A stretch of DNA of 64,000 nt from Roseomonas sp. (lineage in GTDB: Bacteria > Pseudomonadota > Alphaproteobacteria > Acetobacterales > Acetobacteraceae), in assembly GCA_020249145.1 (NCBI GenBank), contig JADCGF010000005.1, positions 186,001 through 250,000 on the forward strand. The letters run 5' to 3'. The notes beneath the pieces are model-generated. The model searched no databases. It was not told the origin of the DNA and saw only the letters and a program-made list of their open reading frames with translations. The position numbers were made by a program, and so were the translations under genes. Shown here in pieces: positions 43,353-51,529 of the stretch (its first letter is position 1; the number at the start of each line of letters is the position of its first letter).

Positions 43353-44519
43353 TCAATAGGATTTTGGCAGGCCCAGCACTTTTTCGGCGATATGGCTCAG
43401 GATCAGTTCTCGGCTGACCGGGGCGATGCGCGGGATCATGCTTTCGCGGAAATAGCGTTCAACCTGGTATTCCTGGGCATAGCCCATGCCGCCATGGGTC
43501 AGCACGGCGGCTTCCGCCGCCGCAAAGCCGGCCTCGGCGGCCAGGTATTTCGCCGCATTGGCTTCCGCGCCGCAGTCTCGGCCGGCATCATAAAGGGCGG
43601 CCGCCTTCATAGTGAGCAAGCCCGCCGCTTCCAGCTGCGCCCAGACCCGCGCGAGAGGATGTTGGATGCCCTGATTCTGGCCGATGGGCCGCCCAAAGAC
43701 TTCGCGCGTGCGGGCGTAATTGGCGGCGCGGGAAAGCGCCGCCTGGCCGATCCCAACCGCTTCCCCCGCGATCAGGATGCGCTCAGGGTTGAGGCCATGC
43801 AAGATCAGGCGAAAGCCCTCCCCTTCGGCGCCGATGCGGTCTTCTTCCGGCACTTCCAAACCGTCAAAGAATAGCATGTTCGAATCAACGCCATGCCGGC
43901 CCATCTTGTGGATCAGCCGCACTTCCACCTTGGCACGATCCAGCTTGGTGTAGAACAGCGTCAGCCCATCGGTCTTGCGCTTCACCTGATCAAGCGGCGT
44001 GGTGCGCGCCAGCAGCAGGATGCGATCAGCGACCTGCGCCGTGGAAATCCAGATCTTCTGGCCATTGATGATGTAGCGATCACCGCGCTTTTCGGCGCGC
44101 GTCTTGAGTTCCGTGGTATTGAGGCCGGTATTGGGTTCCGTCACGCCGAAACAGGCTTTTTCCCGCCCTTCGATCAGCGGCGGGAGGAAGCGCTTTTTCT
44201 GCTCTGGCGTGCCGAATACCACCACGGGGTTCAGGCCAAAGATATTCATGTGAATGGCCGAAGCGCCCGACATGCAGGCACCGCTTTCCGCCACCGCCTG
44301 CATCATCACGGTCGCTTCCGAAATCCCCAAACCCGCACCGCCAAATTCTTCCGGCATGGCGATGCCAAGCCAGCCGCCCGCCGCGACCGCGCGATAAAAC
44401 TCCTCCGGAAAGCGTGCTTCCTGGTCAATCTTCAGCCAATACTCATCGCCGAAATCGGCACAAAGCTTCAGAATTTGCGCGCGGAGTTCTTGTTGCGCTT
44501 CGGTCAGTGAATACTGCAC
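43353..44519 (-). CDS. Acyl-CoA dehydrogenase
   Basis: A 388-residue FAD enzyme of the acyl-CoA dehydrogenase fold: an all-helical N-domain, then the FAD/substrate strand region CFGVTEPNTGLNTTELKTRA and YIINGQKIWISTA, then the helical C-domain with YARTREVFGRPIGQNQGIQHPLA, the C-terminal GGMGYAQEYQVERYFRE and PVSRELI. It oxidises an acyl-CoA at the alpha-beta position, with an unknown chain. It stands alone between tRNA-Val and a small divergent DUF3297 gene. Confidence 0.88.
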   Translation of the reverse strand: MQYSLTEAQQELRAQILKLCADFGDEYWLKIDQEARFPEEFYRAVAAGGWLGIAMPEEFGGAGLGISEATVMMQAVAESGACMSGASAIHMNIFGLNPVVVFGTPEQKKRFLPPLIEGREKACFGVTEPNTGLNTTELKTRAEKRGDRYIINGQKIWISTAQVADRILLLARTTPLDQVKRKTDGLTLFYTKLDRAKVEVRLIHKMGRHGVDSNMLFFDGLEVPEEDRIGAEGEGFRLILHGLNPERILIAGEAVGIGQAALSRAANYARTREVFGRPIGQNQGIQHPLARVWAQLEAAGLLTMKAAALYDAGRDCGAEANAAKYLAAEAGFAAAEAAVLTHGGMGYAQEYQVERYFRESMIPRIAPVSRELILSHIAEKVLGLPKSY

Positions 44520-44634
44520 GGCACCATCCCTGGGTCGGTCTTGATGCGAAATTGCGTTTTTGCCGCTGCCCGGTCAATCGCACGGAATTGCCTTCGCGGT
44601 ATCTCTCGGGCAGAAGTCGCGCCGGGAGATGACC

Positions 44635-44877
44635 ATGACCGAAGACACCCCTGCCCTGCCCGATCGGCTTTCCAATGACCCAAGCAGCCCATTTTATGAT
44701 GAGGCGCTGCTGAGCCGTGGCGTGGGCATTCGCTTCAAGGGCCAGGAAAAGACCAATGTGGAGGAATACTGCGTCTCGGAAGGCTGGGTCCGGGTCAGCC
44801 TCGGCAAGGCCACGGATCGGCGCGGCAAGCCGCTGACGATGAAACTGACCGGGATTGTGGAGCCTTATCTCCGCTGA
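44635..44877 (+). CDS. DUF3297 family small protein
   Basis: An 80-residue protein: PALPDRLSNDPSSPFYDEALLSRGVGIRFKGQEKTNVEEYCVSEGWVRV (read in parts) and a C-terminal GKPLTMKLTGIVEPYL. This is the DUF3297 pattern of a short, widespread proteobacterial protein of unknown role. ATG 44635 has GGGAG six bases upstream; ATG 44629 would overlap that signal. It is convergent with the aldo/keto reductase gene, three bases apart. Confidence 0.8.
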   Translation: MTEDTPALPDRLSNDPSSPFYDEALLSRGVGIRFKGQEKTNVEEYCVSEGWVRVSLGKATDRRGKPLTMKLTGIVEPYLR

Positions 44878-44880
44878 GTT

Positions 44881-45828
44881 TCACCCACTCGCCGCATCCA
44901 ATTCCGCCACCGCTGCCGCATCCAAGGTCAGCGCCGCGGCCTTCACCAGATCCGCCACTTGGGCAGAGGTGGTGGCACTCGCGATCGGCGCGGCAAGCCC
45001 AGGACGCCCCTTGAACCAGGCAAGCGCCACCTGCGCCGGTGTGGCGGCCATGCGTGCCGAAACATTGTCCAAAGCGGCCAGCACCTTTAGCCCCTTTTCA
45101 TTCAGGTATTTCCCAGCACCCCGTGCCCCGCGCGGGCTTTTGCCGAGATCGGCTTCGCTGCGATACTTGCCGGACAAAAAGCCGGAGGCGAGCGAGTAGT
45201 AGGGAATGACGCCAACCGCTTCGGCGGCGCAAAGCGGCATCATATCGGCTTCAATCCCGCGTTCCAGCAGATTGTAATGCGGCTGCATGGTCTGATAACG
45301 CGGCAGGCCATGCTTGGTGCTGATATCAAGCGCTTCCTTGAAGCGCGCGGCGGAGAAATTGGAAGCGCCAATGGCGCGCACCTTGCCGGCCTTGATCATC
45401 TTATCGAAGGCGGCAAGGGTTTCTTCCTGCGGCACGCTCTCATCATCGCGGTGGGACTGATAAAGATCAATCACATCCGTCCCAAGGCGCTTCAGCGATG
45501 CTTCAATGGCGCTGGCAAGATAGGTTGCAGAAAGCCCCTTGCCGATGCCCGGCATTTCCATGCCCGCCTTGGACAGGATCAGCACATCATACCGCCGCCC
45601 GCGCGCCTTCAGCCATTCGCCCATAATGGTCTCGGACTCGCCGCCCTTATTGCCCGGCACCCAATAGGCATAGACATCAGCGGTATCGAGCGCGTTGAGC
45701 CCGCGTTCCACAAGCTCATCCAGAATCCGGAAGGATTGAGCCTTGTCCAAGGTCCAGCCAAAGACATTGCAGCCGAAAATCACGGGCGGGACGAAAATGC
45801 CGGAACGGCCTAGTTCGATCTTTTGCAT
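44881..45828 (-). CDS. Aldo/keto reductase
   Basis: A 315-residue NADPH-dependent (beta/alpha)8 reductase. GLNALDTADVYAYW (catalytic Asp and Tyr), LSKAGMEM (Lys), LYQSHRDDESVPQEETLAAFDKMIKAGKVRAIGASNFSA (in parts, with the substrate His of the tetrad) and a cofactor region near the end (PIASATTSAQV) fit the AKR family of the YajO/Tas group. The substrate is unknown. It is divergent from sorA-like. Confidence 0.88.
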   Translation of the reverse strand: MQKIELGRSGIFVPPVIFGCNVFGWTLDKAQSFRILDELVERGLNALDTADVYAYWVPGNKGGESETIMGEWLKARGRRYDVLILSKAGMEMPGIGKGLSATYLASAIEASLKRLGTDVIDLYQSHRDDESVPQEETLAAFDKMIKAGKVRAIGASNFSAARFKEALDISTKHGLPRYQTMQPHYNLLERGIEADMMPLCAAEAVGVIPYYSLASGFLSGKYRSEADLGKSPRGARGAGKYLNEKGLKVLAALDNVSARMAATPAQVALAWFKGRPGLAAPIASATTSAQVADLVKAAALTLDAAAVAELDAASG

Positions 45829-45895
45829 GGTGCTCTCCTGTGTTGTGGCAAGCTTGCCTTCTTTGATGATTCCGGAAAAGGGGGCAGGGTTGTGC

Positions 45896-45914
45896 TTTGG
45901 CTTGAAATGCCAAA
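45896..45914. promoter_or_regulatory. Inverted repeat TTTGGC-N7-GCCAAA before sorA-like gene
   Basis: Perfect 6-bp arms with a seven-base spacer, 44 bases before ATG 45958, in the shared region with the aldo/keto reductase gene. A CATAAA element follows at about 45925. Operator candidate; no regulator gene is nearby. Confidence 0.35.
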
Positions 45915-45957
45915 CCGTGATCTGGCATAAAAGCGTTCAAGCAAAGGGAGGCCAGCC

Positions 45958-47262
45958 ATGGCACAGAAGAATCAGCCGAAACGTTCATTTCAGGAACTCT
46001 ATCGCGATGACCCGGAACGCGCCGATGCGCTGGTTTGGGGCCGTCGTGGCGCGATGAAGGGTGCGGCTCTCGCGGCCATGGGCACGGCGCTTGGCGCGAC
46101 CATTCCCTTTGGGCAAAACATGCCAAGTGGGCTGGTGCCGGCGGCGCTGGCGCAGGGCGCCAACCAGCCGCAATTGCTGCAAATGGAAGGCAAGGCGCCG
46201 CTGATCATGCAAGGCGAACGCCCGCTTTGCGCTGAGACGCCCGAGCATTTGCTAGATGACCCGATCACCCCCGCCGATAAATTCTTCATCCGCAACAATG
46301 GCAATACGCCGGAAGTCGCCGCTGACCCGCGCGCATGGAAAATCCGCATTGATGGGGAAGTGAACACACCGCTTGAAATCAGCATCGCTGAGCTTGAACA
46401 GCGTTTTGAAGTGGTGACGCGCCAATTGCAAATGGAATGCGGTGGCAATGGGCGCTCGGCTTTCTCGCCCCAGGCGGCGGGCAATCAATGGGGCAATGGC
46501 GCTGTCTCAAACGCGGAATGGACTGGCGTGCGGCTCCGCGATGTGCTGCGCGCCGCGGGTGTGAAGGACAGCGCCAAATTCACCGGCCAGCATGGCGCCG
46601 ATAACCATCTTTCCGCGCAAGGCCCGGCGATCAGCCGCGGCATGCGGATTGAGAAAGCGATGGATGAGCATACGCTGATCTGCTTTCGCATGAATGGTGC
46701 GGCCATTCCGCAAATCCATGGCGCGCCGGCGCGGTTGATTGTGCCGGGCTGGCCGGGCTCACTCAGCCAGAAATGGTTCACGCGCCTTGAAGTGCTGAAC
46801 GCGCCGCATACCGGGCGCGGCATGGGCGGCACATCCTATCGTATCCCCGTCCGCCCGATCGTGCCCGGCAGCCGCAACAATGGTGCGGATTTCGTGGAGA
46901 TGGAGAGCATGCCGGTGCGCTCCGTGCTCAGCAGCCATGCCCATGGCACGCGGCATCCAGCGGGCACGCGCAGCCTTGATATTCGCGGCCATGCCTGGGC
47001 CGGGGATTTGAGTGTGCGTGATGTGCATGTTTCGACCGATTTCGGCCAAAGCTGGCAGGCGATGCAGGTGGCAGCCCCGGCTAATCGCTATGCCTGGCAA
47101 CGCTGGCAGGGGCGCATCGCTTTGCCGAGCGATGGCTATTTTGAAATCTGGTATCGCGCGACAGACAGCAATGGCCGCATGCAGCCGCATGTCGCGGCGA
47201 ATTGGAATCCGCAAGGCTATGGCGCCAATCCCGTCAGCCGTGTTGCCATCCTGATCGGCTGA
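45958..47262 (+). CDS. Sulfite oxidase-type molybdopterin oxidoreductase, Tat-exported
   Basis: A 434-residue protein of the sulfite oxidase family. A twin-arginine signal (WGRRGAMKGAALAAMGTALG, residues about 27-46) indicates export of a folded cofactor protein. The molybdenum-pterin domain has FFIRNNGNTPEV, QMECGGNGRS with the Mo-ligand Cys161, VSNAEWTGVRLRDVL and GAPARLIVPGWPGSLSQKWF; the C-terminal dimerisation domain follows (RDVHVSTDFGQSWQAM). The cytochrome c gene seven bases downstream suggests a SorAB-type sulfite:cytochrome c oxidoreductase. SoxCD-like use is the alternative. Confidence 0.85.
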   Translation: MAQKNQPKRSFQELYRDDPERADALVWGRRGAMKGAALAAMGTALGATIPFGQNMPSGLVPAALAQGANQPQLLQMEGKAPLIMQGERPLCAETPEHLLDDPITPADKFFIRNNGNTPEVAADPRAWKIRIDGEVNTPLEISIAELEQRFEVVTRQLQMECGGNGRSAFSPQAAGNQWGNGAVSNAEWTGVRLRDVLRAAGVKDSAKFTGQHGADNHLSAQGPAISRGMRIEKAMDEHTLICFRMNGAAIPQIHGAPARLIVPGWPGSLSQKWFTRLEVLNAPHTGRGMGGTSYRIPVRPIVPGSRNNGADFVEMESMPVRSVLSSHAHGTRHPAGTRSLDIRGHAWAGDLSVRDVHVSTDFGQSWQAMQVAAPANRYAWQRWQGRIALPSDGYFEIWYRATDSNGRMQPHVAANWNPQGYGANPVSRVAILIG

Positions 47263-47269
47263 ACCTGCC

Positions 47270-47647
47270 ATGCGGTTGCTGCAATACGCGGTGGTGGCGG
47301 TGCTGTTGTTCGCATCAGCCACCATCGCGCAAACCCCTGATCCGGCGCAGCGCCAGGCGGAAGCCGCTGCCGTCACGGCAGAACAGCAGGAAGAGGAAAC
47401 CGTACTGGCGGAAGGCGAAGGCCGGTCAGAGGTATTCGGCTATTGCACCGCCTGCCACAATACCGCGCTGATCCGCCGCAGCGCCTTCACGCGCGAACGC
47501 TGGGATGAGCTGATGGATTGGATGACGGAAAAGCACGAGATGAATCCGATTGAAGGCGAGTTCCGCGACACCATCGTGGATTATCTGGCACGCCACTACG
47601 GCCCCCGCACGCGTGGTCCGCGCGGGGGAAATCCGTTCTTGAATTGA
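47270..47647 (+). CDS. c-type cytochrome, SorB-like
   Basis: A 125-residue periplasmic cytochrome with a signal peptide (LLQYAVVAVLLFASATIAQ) and one heme motif CTACH at residues 59-63. The distal Met may be one of those in WMTEKHEMNPIEGEFRD. It is probably the electron acceptor of the upstream sulfite oxidase-type enzyme; the genes are seven bases apart. Small single-heme cytochromes are the usual partner in SorAB. Confidence 0.82.
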   Translation: MRLLQYAVVAVLLFASATIAQTPDPAQRQAEAAAVTAEQQEEETVLAEGEGRSEVFGYCTACHNTALIRRSAFTRERWDELMDWMTEKHEMNPIEGEFRDTIVDYLARHYGPRTRGPRGGNPFLN

Positions 47648-47662
47648 GGCGTGGTGACCTGA

Positions 47663-48655
47663 TCACCCGCCCACGGTGATATTCGCTTCCTGCGCCACGC
47701 GCGTCCAGCGCGCGAGTTCGGTGCGCACCATTTCGCCCAGTTTTTCGGGTGGTGAAGGTGGTGCCATTTCCACATTGATGGAAGCGAAGCGCCGCACCAG
47801 CGCCGCATCATTCTGCATGGCGGTGATGGCGCGATTCCAGAAGGTGATGACTTCCGGCGGCGTGCCGACGGGACCAAGCAGCCCGCTCCAGGCCATGGAT
47901 TCCAAGGGCGCCAATTCCGGCATGCCGGATTCCGCCAGCGTTGGAATTTCCGGCGCCAAGGGCGAACGGCGATTGGCCAGAACGGCGAGTGCCTTCACGG
48001 CCTTGCCCTGTACCTGTGGCAAAGCGCTGGTCATGGCATCCACCATGAAATGCACGCGGCCCTGCTGCATATCAAGCAACGCCTGGGCGCTGCCCCGATA
48101 AGGCACCTGTTCCATCTTGATGCCAACAGCGCGGAAGATTTGTTCCGTCACCAGATTGCCGAAAGTCCCGGCACCCGGATTGCAGGCGATATAGCGATTG
48201 GGATTGGCACGGAACAGCGCGATGGCTTCGGCCAGAGTATTCGCCGGGAAATCCGGCGGCACCACGATCAGGAAGGTTGTCCAACCCACCAGGCCAATCG
48301 GCACCAGATCCTTCGTCACATCAAAGGGCAGGTTGCGCGTGACGGCGGGGTTCACCACCAAGGGCGAATTGGAACTCATCAGCAGCGTATAGCCATCCGG
48401 CGTGCTGCGGCTGACAGCCTGAATGCCAATGGCGCCCGTCGCACCCGCGCGATTATCCACCACAATCTGCACACCCCCCCGATTGGCCATTTCATCAACC
48501 ATCAGCCGGCTAATCAGATCCGACATATTGCCCGGCGGAAACGGCACCACGAAGCGCACCGGGCGATTGGGATAGGCCGCCTGCGCCTGGCTGATGCTGG
48601 GCGCGGCCAGCAGGCCAGACGCGGCGAGTAAGCTGCGGCGATTAAGCTTCATCAT
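47663..48655 (-). CDS. Bug-family tripartite tricarboxylate transporter substrate-binding protein
   Basis: A 330-residue periplasmic receptor. The N-terminus has paired arginines before a hydrophobic run (NRRSLLAASGLLAAPSISQAQA), possibly a Tat signal. The mature protein begins AYPNRPVRFVVPFPPGNMSD, a variant of the Bug VPFxPGGxxD motif, then NRAGATGAIGIQAV and PYRGSAQALLDM. Such receptors bind carboxylates, and the adjacent CoA-transferase cluster suggests its ligand feeds that pathway. No TctA/TctB membrane genes are present. It overlaps the CoA-transferase gene by four bases. Confidence 0.85.
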   Translation of the reverse strand: MMKLNRRSLLAASGLLAAPSISQAQAAYPNRPVRFVVPFPPGNMSDLISRLMVDEMANRGGVQIVVDNRAGATGAIGIQAVSRSTPDGYTLLMSSNSPLVVNPAVTRNLPFDVTKDLVPIGLVGWTTFLIVVPPDFPANTLAEAIALFRANPNRYIACNPGAGTFGNLVTEQIFRAVGIKMEQVPYRGSAQALLDMQQGRVHFMVDAMTSALPQVQGKAVKALAVLANRRSPLAPEIPTLAESGMPELAPLESMAWSGLLGPVGTPPEVITFWNRAITAMQNDAALVRRFASINVEMAPPSPPEKLGEMVRTELARWTRVAQEANITVGG

Positions 48656-49860
48656 GTGATCGTTCCCTCTTCCCTGAGTTTTTTGATTTCCTCGGCATCA
48701 AGGCCGAGGCGTTTTTCGAGTATGTCGTTGGTATCTGCACCCAGCGCCGGCGCCGCGATGCTGGGCGGGCGGGCGCCTGCAACGCGCACCGGGCCGGTCA
48801 GCATCCGCACCGGATCGCCACCTTCGCGGCGCGTGAAATCGGCAATCGCCGCCTGTTCCTGCGCGAAAGGATTTTCCAAGGCCTGTGCCACATCAAACAC
48901 CGGCGCTGCCGGCACGCTGCCGCCGAACAGCACCAACCATTCGGCGGTAGTTTTCTGCGATAGCGCCTGATCCAGGATTTGCGTGACCAATTCGCGATTG
49001 GCGAGCCGCGCCTTGAACGTCGCGAAGCGCGCATCCTCTGCCCATTCCGGGTGACCCAGCGCTTCAGCCAAGGCAGGCCAGAATTTTTCCTTATTGCACA
49101 TCAGGAAAATCCAACCATCCCGCGTGCGATAAAGCTGCGATGGTGTCAGCGATGGGTGCGAACCGCGCGGTTCCCTGCCCTGCACATGCCCGCCATTCAG
49201 ATACCAGGTGGCGAGGTAGGAAAGATTATGCAGCGCCGTATCGAATAGGCTGACATCCACATCCATGCCACGCCCAGTCGCGCGCGCGCCGACCACGCCT
49301 GAGACCAAGGCGAAGGCCGTCATCAGCCCGGTCATCATATCCACAACCGAAAGACCGAAGCGCGCGGGTGGGCCATCGGGCTCTCCGGTCAGGGAAAGAT
49401 AGCCCGCTTCCGCCTGCATCAGATAATCATAGCCCGGCCAGGATTTGCGCGAACCCTGGCGGCCATAGGCGGAAAGATGCGCGCAGACGATGCGCGGGTT
49501 GAATTCCTTCAATGCCTCATACGTCAGGCCAAGCTTATCCGGTTGATCGCCGCGCAGATTATCCAAAACCGCATCCGCATGGCCGACCAATTGGCGCAGC
49601 AGCGCCATGCCTTCCGGATGCTTCAGATTCAAGGCCAGGCTGCGCTTGTTGCGGTTGAAGGCGTGATGGAAATGGCTATCGCCCGGGCCGAAGTAATAGG
49701 GCCCGACGCTTCGCCCAACATCGCCGCCTTCGGCTGGGTTTTCGATTTTGATGACCTCGGCCCCCATATCCGCGAGCAGCATGGAACCGAAAGGCCCGGC
49801 GCCATATTGCTCGACCGCCAGGACCGTGACTCCATCCAGCGGCAGGGGCCGATCCGCCAT
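48652..49860 (-). CDS. CaiB/BaiF family (class III) CoA-transferase
   Basis: A 402-residue family III CoA-transferase: LDGVTVLAVEQYGAGPFGSMLLADMGAEVIKIENP (in parts), NRNKRSLALNLKHPEGMALL, and AVLDNLRGDQPDKLGLTYEALKEFNPRIVCAHLSAYG (in parts), the usual catalytic-aspartate region being around DVSLFDTALHNLS. It moves CoA between carboxylic acids, activating a substrate for the neighbouring dehydrogenase and hydratase. It is coupled to the acyl-CoA dehydrogenase gene (one-base overlap). Confidence 0.9.
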   Translation of the reverse strand: MADRPLPLDGVTVLAVEQYGAGPFGSMLLADMGAEVIKIENPAEGGDVGRSVGPYYFGPGDSHFHHAFNRNKRSLALNLKHPEGMALLRQLVGHADAVLDNLRGDQPDKLGLTYEALKEFNPRIVCAHLSAYGRQGSRKSWPGYDYLMQAEAGYLSLTGEPDGPPARFGLSVVDMMTGLMTAFALVSGVVGARATGRGMDVDVSLFDTALHNLSYLATWYLNGGHVQGREPRGSHPSLTPSQLYRTRDGWIFLMCNKEKFWPALAEALGHPEWAEDARFATFKARLANRELVTQILDQALSQKTTAEWLVLFGGSVPAAPVFDVAQALENPFAQEQAAIADFTRREGGDPVRMLTGPVRVAGARPPSIAAPALGADTNDILEKRLGLDAEEIKKLREEGTIT

Positions 49861-51011
49861 CAGATCGGGTTCTTTTCAATCAGGCGCTTGGCGATAACCA
49901 GGCGCTGGATTTCATTGGTGCCTTCACCAATCACCAAAAGCGGCGCATCGCGATACAGCCGTTCAACGACAAATTCCTTGGAATAGCCATAGCCGCCATG
50001 AATGCGCATGGCTTCCAGGCTGTTTTCCACCGCGGCTTCGGTCGCGAAAAGCTTCGCCATGCCGGCCTCATAATCCGAACGATCGCCACGATCCAAGGCC
50101 CGCGCGGCTTTTTCGGTCAGCAGTCGCGCAGCTTCCACACGCACCGCCATATCGGCGAGCTTCAGCGCAATCGCCTGGTGTTCATGGATGAATTTGCCGA
50201 AGGTCTTGCGCTGCTGGGAATAGCGCACCGCCTCATCCAGCGCGCGCTTCGCAACACCAACACCGCGCGCCGCAACATTCACGCGCCCAAGTTCCAACCC
50301 GGCGATGGCGCAAGCAAGGCCCTTGCCTTCAACGCCGCCAATCAGCCGATCAGCCGGGATGCGGTAATCGGTGAAAACAAGCTCCGCGCTATCAATGCCC
50401 TTATAGCCAAGCTTTTCGAGCTTGCGGGAAACCGTGAAGCCCGGCCCTTTTTCGGCAATGAACATCGCCATGCCGTGATGGCGCGGCTCCGCTGCCGGGT
50501 TGGTTTTTACCAGCAGCGCAAAGCAACTTCCTTCAATGCCATTGCTGATCCAGGTTTTCGTGCCATTGATGATGTAATCATTACCATCGCGCCGCGCGAC
50601 GGTGCGAATGGCCTGCAAATCTGTTCCGCAATCGGGTTCGGTCAGCGCAAGCCCGCCGCGCAATTCGCCGGTTGCAAATTGCGGCAGAAAGCGCTGGCGC
50701 TGTTCGGGCGAGCCCATCTTGTCCACAATGCGCGCCATGATCAGATGCGAATTGAGAATGCCGGACACCGACATCCATTCCTCGGAGATCAATTCAATAA
50801 TGCGCGCATAGGTGGAAGGGCGCAGCCCAAGCCCGCCCAATTCCTGTGGGATGATGGCGCCGAACAGCCCCATTTCCTTCATCCGCGCAACGATCTCATG
50901 CGGATAGGCGTCTTCATGTTCCAGCTTGGACGCCACGGGCCGCACATGGCGTTCCAAGAAGCGTGCAACCGAATCGAGAACCAGCTCTTCCTGTTCGTCC
51001 AAATCGCTCAT
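49860..51011 (-). CDS. Acyl-CoA dehydrogenase
   Basis: A 383-residue FAD acyl-CoA dehydrogenase: ALTEPDCGTDLQAIRTVARRDGNDYIINGTKTWISNG (in parts), RYSQQRKTFGKFIHEHQAIALKLADM and GGYGYSKEFVVERLYRDAPLLVIGEGTNEIQRLVIAKR (in parts). The catalytic Glu is expected in the GEGTNEIQ region. It belongs to the CoA-transferase/MaoC/PrpD cluster and should act on the CoA ester made by the CaiB-type enzyme. It overlaps MaoC by four bases. Confidence 0.92.
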   Translation of the reverse strand: MSDLDEQEELVLDSVARFLERHVRPVASKLEHEDAYPHEIVARMKEMGLFGAIIPQELGGLGLRPSTYARIIELISEEWMSVSGILNSHLIMARIVDKMGSPEQRQRFLPQFATGELRGGLALTEPDCGTDLQAIRTVARRDGNDYIINGTKTWISNGIEGSCFALLVKTNPAAEPRHHGMAMFIAEKGPGFTVSRKLEKLGYKGIDSAELVFTDYRIPADRLIGGVEGKGLACAIAGLELGRVNVAARGVGVAKRALDEAVRYSQQRKTFGKFIHEHQAIALKLADMAVRVEAARLLTEKAARALDRGDRSDYEAGMAKLFATEAAVENSLEAMRIHGGYGYSKEFVVERLYRDAPLLVIGEGTNEIQRLVIAKRLIEKNPI

Positions 51012-51496
51012 CTTGCTGCCTTCACGCCGGCGCCGCGCTTTGGCACCAGGCTCACCCGTTCAAAGGAAAGAAAGACCGTGCCATCGGCCTTGAAGCCTTC
51101 GGTCTTGGTGGTCACGATGCCCTGATTGGGGCGGGATTTGCTGGCGCGCACATCGGTCACCGTGGTGCGCGCATAAATCGTATCGCCGGGAAAAACCGGT
51201 GCCGTCAGCGCAATATCCTTCCAGCCAAGATTGGCGATGGCATTGAAGGAAATATCGGCCACCGTCATGCCCGTCACGATCGCCAACGTCAGCGCGGAAT
51301 TGACCAGAGGCTTGCCGAATTCAGACCGAGACGCGAAATCCGCATCGCAATGCATCGGGTGCTGGTTCATGGTCAGCAGGCTGAAGTGGATATTGTCAGC
51401 CTCTGTAATCGTGCGGCCGGGCCAGTGTTCAAACACCTGGCCCGGCGCGAAATCTTCCAGGAAATTGCCACGTTCCCGGCCCGCTACAATCGTCAC
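51008..51496 (-). CDS. MaoC-family dehydratase
   Basis: A 162-residue hot-dog-fold hydratase: FLEDFAPGQVFEHWPGRTITEADNIHFSLLTMNQHPMHCDADFA (in parts) carries the hydratase-2 motif (D/N-x5-H near residue 40), then PLVNSALTLAIVTGM. It closely resembles mesaconyl-CoA/beta-methylmalyl-CoA-type hydratases (Ich-like) in length and head. Predicted to hydrate the enoyl-CoA formed in this cluster. Confidence 0.87.
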   Translation of the reverse strand: MTIVAGRERGNFLEDFAPGQVFEHWPGRTITEADNIHFSLLTMNQHPMHCDADFASRSEFGKPLVNSALTLAIVTGMTVADISFNAIANLGWKDIALTAPVFPGDTIYARTTVTDVRASKSRPNQGIVTTKTEGFKADGTVFLSFERVSLVPKRGAGVKAAR

Positions 51497-51529
51497 GTTT
51501 TTGCTTCCTCAACCTTATGGGCCAGGGCT

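Noticed and set aside
45896..45914. Sigma-54 promoter in TTGGC...ATGCC before the sulfite oxidase gene
   Set aside because: The GG-N10-GC spacing required for sigma-54 is not met (the GC is eight bases from the GG). The inverted repeat reading is better.
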